A stretch of 64,000 nucleotides of DNA from Klebsiella oxytoca. Lineage in GTDB: Bacteria; Pseudomonadota; Gammaproteobacteria; Enterobacterales; Enterobacteriaceae. This document shows, one piece after another, positions 63,695-64,000 of the stretch. The DNA lies in the NCBI RefSeq assembly GCF_009707385.1, contig NZ_CP046115.1, positions 4,588,001 to 4,652,000 of the forward strand, written 5' to 3'. The position numbers were made by a program, and so were the translations under genes. Below the pieces are notes generated by a model. That model made no database searches and was not told where the DNA came from. It saw only the letters and a program-made list of their open reading frames with translations. Position 1 is the first letter of the stretch. Every line of letters starts with the position of its first letter.

Positions 63695-64000
63695 AAAATT
63701 ATCCTTAATTGATTACTTTTGGTTTTACATGATTCAGGCAAAGAGAACCCTGCCTCAGCATCATGAATGCTGATACAAAAAATGGTGGATGGTCATATTT
63801 AAATTAAAGACATCCCTGTATTATTATCGATATCAGGTACGCTTCGGGAGTAAAACTCACCCCATAGTTCCCAGCGTCAAATAATATTGACATCTATCAT
63901 TAATCGATAAAATACCCTAATGAACTATCAAACGCGCAATTAAATACCATTACGATAACTAAATTGCTTTTTACCATCCGTTAAATTAATAACGCGATCT
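63695..64000. promoter_or_regulatory. Upstream region of the fimbrial operon
   Basis: A+T-rich, with no gene. A hairpin (TCAGCAT at 63755 and ATGCTGA at 63767) lies in the pilin leader. No inverted repeats or recombinase gene typical of a phase switch are seen within the window, but the region continues beyond its edge. Confidence 0.5.

Noticed and set aside
63695..64000. Invertible phase-variation switch upstream of the pilin
   Set aside because: No matching terminal inverted repeats or FimB/FimE-like recombinase is visible in the window.

Overview
The window is chromosomal DNA of an enterobacterium. The backbone follows the Escherichia coli order fbaA-pgk-epd-tktA-loiP-speB-speA-yqgB-metK-galP-sprT-endA-rsmE-gshB-yqgE-ruvX-yggR-yggS-yggT-yggU-rdgB-hemW-yggN-yggL-trmB-mutY-yggX-mltC-nupG-speC-yqgA-pheV, and the proteins closely match the E. 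coli forms. The high G+C content, an ERIC element, the gene content of the accessory blocks and a TRAP transporter where E. coli has yggM-ansB suggest the Klebsiella/Raoultella group. That placement is an inference; no species marker was seen.

Region 1 (1-6926) holds central carbon genes: fbaA (cut by the window edge), pgk and epd with a Cra-type operator and a CRP-like site upstream, then tktA and the divergent protease gene loiP.

Region 2 (6927-23300) is a roughly 16 kb catabolic block between loiP and speB, which are neighbours in E. coli. One long leftward gene series encodes a Rieske ferredoxin, a 102-residue protein of unknown role, a Rieske oxygenase, a classical SDR, an IclR regulator, a VOC-fold extradiol dioxygenase, a ferredoxin reductase, an MFS carrier, a cupin, an alpha/beta hydrolase, an unusual SDR lacking the catalytic Tyr/Lys pair, an aspartate-dehydrogenase homologue, an aldehyde dehydrogenase and a ThDP enzyme. 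An OprD-type porin converges on it and a second MFS carrier diverges from it. Perfect or near-perfect GTTTCAT/ATGAAAC palindromes in the divergent promoter region are probably the IclR operators. The block looks like an uptake, ring-oxidation and ring-cleavage pathway for an unidentified aromatic acid. An ERIC element closes it.

Region 3 (23300-53371) is mostly backbone: polyamine synthesis (speB, speA, speC, with metK supplying S-adenosylmethionine), galP with two GalR-type operators, and the sprT-endA-rsmE-gshB-yqgE-ruvX and yggRSTU-rdgB-hemW runs. Differences from E. coli are a lipoprotein gene between speA and speB, an orphan CsgD-like regulator between ruvX and yggR, and a dctPQM TRAP transporter with a palindromic operator candidate.

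Region 4 (53438-64000) begins at tRNA-Phe (pheV), with its own promoter and terminator. The tRNA 3' end plus terminator occurs three times and brackets about 3 kb carrying a Ner-like DNA-binding protein, small phage-type ORFs and an AbiEi/AbiEii toxin-antitoxin pair. No integrase is visible. Beyond it is a leftward chaperone-usher fimbrial operon (pilin, chaperone, usher, LuxR-type regulator, adhesin, second chaperone) whose middle genes are visibly richer in A+T. The best candidates for undescribed biology are the catabolic block, the divergent SDR and 102-residue protein inside it, and the fimbrial operon with its internal regulator.
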